A DNA stretch of 5,241 nucleotides, from assembly GCA_913061385.1 (NCBI GenBank), contig CAJXTM010000359.1, forward strand, positions 1 to 5,241, in the 5' to 3' direction. The stretch's first letter is position 1; each line of letters opens with the position of its first letter. The notes under the pieces were generated by a model, which saw only the letters and a list, made by a program, of their open reading frames with translations, was not told the origin of the DNA and searched no databases. The position numbers and the translations under genes are program-made. The stretch is from an uncultured Rhodopirellula sp. (lineage in GTDB: Bacteria > Planctomycetota > Planctomycetia > Pirellulales > Pirellulaceae). Shown here piece by piece: positions 3,911 to 5,241 of the stretch.

Positions 3911-5013
3911 TTACAAATTTGCAGTTGAAAACCAGGTCCGGAACAGAACTTTACGTCATGGACCTAGCGCGTTCTTTGCAAAGTATGGGGCACCGCCCAA
4001 TCGTATTTGCGCCAAAAACGGGCCCGTTAGCGGAATCTCTCGTGCGGCAGTCGATACCTGTTCTGGATGATTTACGAGAGATTGCAGTTGAACCAGATAT
4101 CATTCATGGTCACCACAATCTTGAGACCATGTCCGCGATGCTTCGTTTTCCAAATGCACCTGGGGTTTTTGTTTGTCACGACAGTTTTGCGTGGCATGAT
4201 CGAGCGCCAAAATTCCCTCGCATTTATCGTTATATCGCAGTCGATAACGCGTGCTATGATCGGTTGAGTGTGCGCGACGGTATTCCAACGTCAAAAATCG
4301 ATTTGATTCAAAATGGCGTCAACCTTGAAAAATTCCAGTCTCGAGGGGCGCTGCCCAAGACCCCTCGACGTGCGTTGCTTCTAAGTAACTACGCAGGGGC
4401 AAGCCAATATCTGCTCATCAATCGCGTCTGTCGCAAAATGGGAATCCAATTGGATGCCGTTGGGAGTCAATTTGGTAATGTGTTGGAAAATCCCGAGAAG
4501 GCTTTAGTTCAATACGATGTCGTTTTTGCGAAAGGGCGGTGCGCTTGGGAAGCGTTGTCAGTCGGGGCAGCAGTGATCGTGTGTGATGCGAGTGGATGCG
4601 GCGAGATGGTTACAAGTTCAGAAATCGAACGGATGGCAGCGTCTAACTTCGGTCGACGATTACTCAATGATCCACTTAGTACCAAGGTTCTTACTCGGGA
4701 ACTTGCAAAGTACGACTGTCAAGACGCGGCGATCGTTTCTAAAGCTGTCCGCAAGCGGGCTAATTTATCGGGCATCGCGCACCAACTTACTGATCTATAC
4801 GAATCCGTCATTGGTGAGCATGCGGACGCTGTGCGTGATATAGATCAGGAATTCGTAGCATCGAGTGATTACCTTCAGTGGTGGGCGGCCAATCGAGCAC
4901 GGCTTGCCAAAGAGAGCGAAAAAAAATACCGTCCAGATAGGATCGTGAAGCGAGTTATTTCGGGCTTTCGAAAACAGGCGGCGCGTAGCTTCATGGCAAG
5001 ACGTGTTGCTTGA
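3889..5013 (+). CDS. GT4-like glycosyltransferase
   Basis: A 374-residue protein with the two-domain GT-B layout. The N-terminal acceptor domain shows SGTELYVMDLARSL (17-30), the usual G-x-E helix start, then IIHGHHN (71-77), VFVCHDSFAWHD (93-104) and YIAVDNACYDRL (115-126). The hinge is KIDLIQNGVNLEKF (136-149), typical of GT4. The nucleotide-sugar domain carries DVVFAKGRCAWEALSVGAA (210-228) and CGEMV (237-241). Glu221 matches the second Glu of the E-x7-E donor motif, but the first Glu position is Phe213. The C-terminal 60 residues are basic and amphipathic and may touch the membrane. It likely transfers a sugar from a nucleotide donor in the cytoplasm during glycan or glycolipid assembly; donor and acceptor cannot be read from the sequence. 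It overlaps the PIG-L-like gene by 22 bases. A run of eight A (4919-4926) near the 3' end is a possible slippage point. Confidence 0.9.
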   Translation: MRERRILITNLQLKTRSGTELYVMDLARSLQSMGHRPIVFAPKTGPLAESLVRQSIPVLDDLREIAVEPDIIHGHHNLETMSAMLRFPNAPGVFVCHDSFAWHDRAPKFPRIYRYIAVDNACYDRLSVRDGIPTSKIDLIQNGVNLEKFQSRGALPKTPRRALLLSNYAGASQYLLINRVCRKMGIQLDAVGSQFGNVLENPEKALVQYDVVFAKGRCAWEALSVGAAVIVCDASGCGEMVTSSEIERMAASNFGRRLLNDPLSTKVLTRELAKYDCQDAAIVSKAVRKRANLSGIAHQLTDLYESVIGEHADAVRDIDQEFVASSDYLQWWAANRARLAKESEKKYRPDRIVKRVISGFRKQAARSFMARRVA

Positions 5014-5228
5014 GAGTCATGTTCACGGGCCGTGTACCTACCCTCAACAGAGTCTGGTTGCTGAGCTGGCTTTCGTGACAAATAGCAATACAGGTTGCAG
5101 GCAAGGCCAAACAAATCCGACTCGAATTCATGAGCCGGCTTGTTTTAATTCGCAAGAGCTTTGGAAACGCAAACATAACGTATCGCCAAGGGTGCAGTGA
5201 CTTGGTTTTCCGATGACCTACTGGTGAT
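5014..5228. other. Downstream end of the contig, no clear gene
   Basis: These 215 bases after the glycosyltransferase hold no clear gene or terminator. A 28-codon plus-strand frame (ATG 5130, TGA 5214-5216) begins MSRLVLIRKSFGN, which resembles the first strand of some glycosyltransferases, but it lacks a good ribosome binding site and stops early. An 11-base palindrome CACGGGCCGTG lies near 5025. The lack of a terminator suggests transcription may continue past the contig end. Confidence 0.4.
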
Positions 5229-5241
5229 CTGTCTCTTATAC
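5229..5241 (-). other. Nextera mosaic end (synthetic, partial)
   Basis: CTGTCTCTTATAC is the first 13 bases of the reverse-complement Nextera mosaic end, the mirror of bases 36-48. It marks read-through into the adapter at the right end of the library fragment. Genomic sequence ends at 5228. Confidence 0.95.

Noticed and set aside
5130..5216. 28-codon frame MSRLVLIRKSFGN, like the first strand of a glycosyltransferase.
   Set aside because: It stops at TGA within 28 codons and lacks a clear ribosome binding site. A frameshift close to the contig edge could hide a real gene, but this cannot be supported here.

Overview
This is a short assembled contig from an Illumina Nextera library. Bases 1-48 are synthetic: the end of the P7 primer, an 8-base i7 index, and the transposase Read 2 adapter with its 19-bp mosaic end. 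Bases 5229-5241 are the start of the same mosaic end in reverse complement. Biological sequence therefore runs only from 49 to 5228, and the gene at the left edge is cut by the library fragment, not by biology. The DNA has moderate GC content. Strong AAGGAGG/GAGG ribosome binding sites, a GC-rich hairpin with a T-tract, and the TPM/YgcG and Sel1-like families suggest a Gram-negative bacterium. A gammaproteobacterium is a reasonable guess, but no marker gene settles it.

Left part, minus strand. A two-gene operon reads leftwards. An exported TPM-domain (YgcG-like) membrane protein (947 to 144) is followed 13 bases later by a second TPM-like gene (130 to 49), of which only the first 27 codons remain. 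A perfect TATAAT box lies about 115 bases upstream. Next, also on the minus strand, is a small membrane-anchored Sel1-like repeat protein (1835 to 1374). A clear intrinsic terminator follows it, and a near copy of that terminator lies just upstream of its start.

Middle part. About 560 bases (1905-2465) hold no recognisable gene but do hold a two-tier imperfect hairpin, a 17-bp tandem repeat and a small palindrome. To the right, on the minus strand, is a small hydrophobic protein (2792 to 2466) of unknown function with no good start site. Just upstream in another frame is an 86-codon ORF (3138 to 2878), also partly hydrophobic. One base removed from a CCC run at 2881-2883 would join the two into a protein of about 223 residues, so this may be one broken or mis-sequenced gene.

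Right part, plus strand. Two overlapping genes form a carbohydrate module: an atypical PIG-L-like putative deacetylase (3089-3910), whose AHPDDE-type motif reads AHPGHE, and a GT4-like glycosyltransferase (3889-5013). A GT4 enzyme followed by a PIG-L deacetylase is the logic of GPI, mycothiol and bacillithiol synthesis. Here it more likely belongs to a surface polysaccharide or glycoconjugate cluster that continues past the contig end. I see no mobile element, CRISPR array, tRNA or rRNA. The most unusual points are the degenerate active-site motifs of this pair, the possible split membrane gene, the duplicated terminator, and the adapter ends, which create a false ORF.
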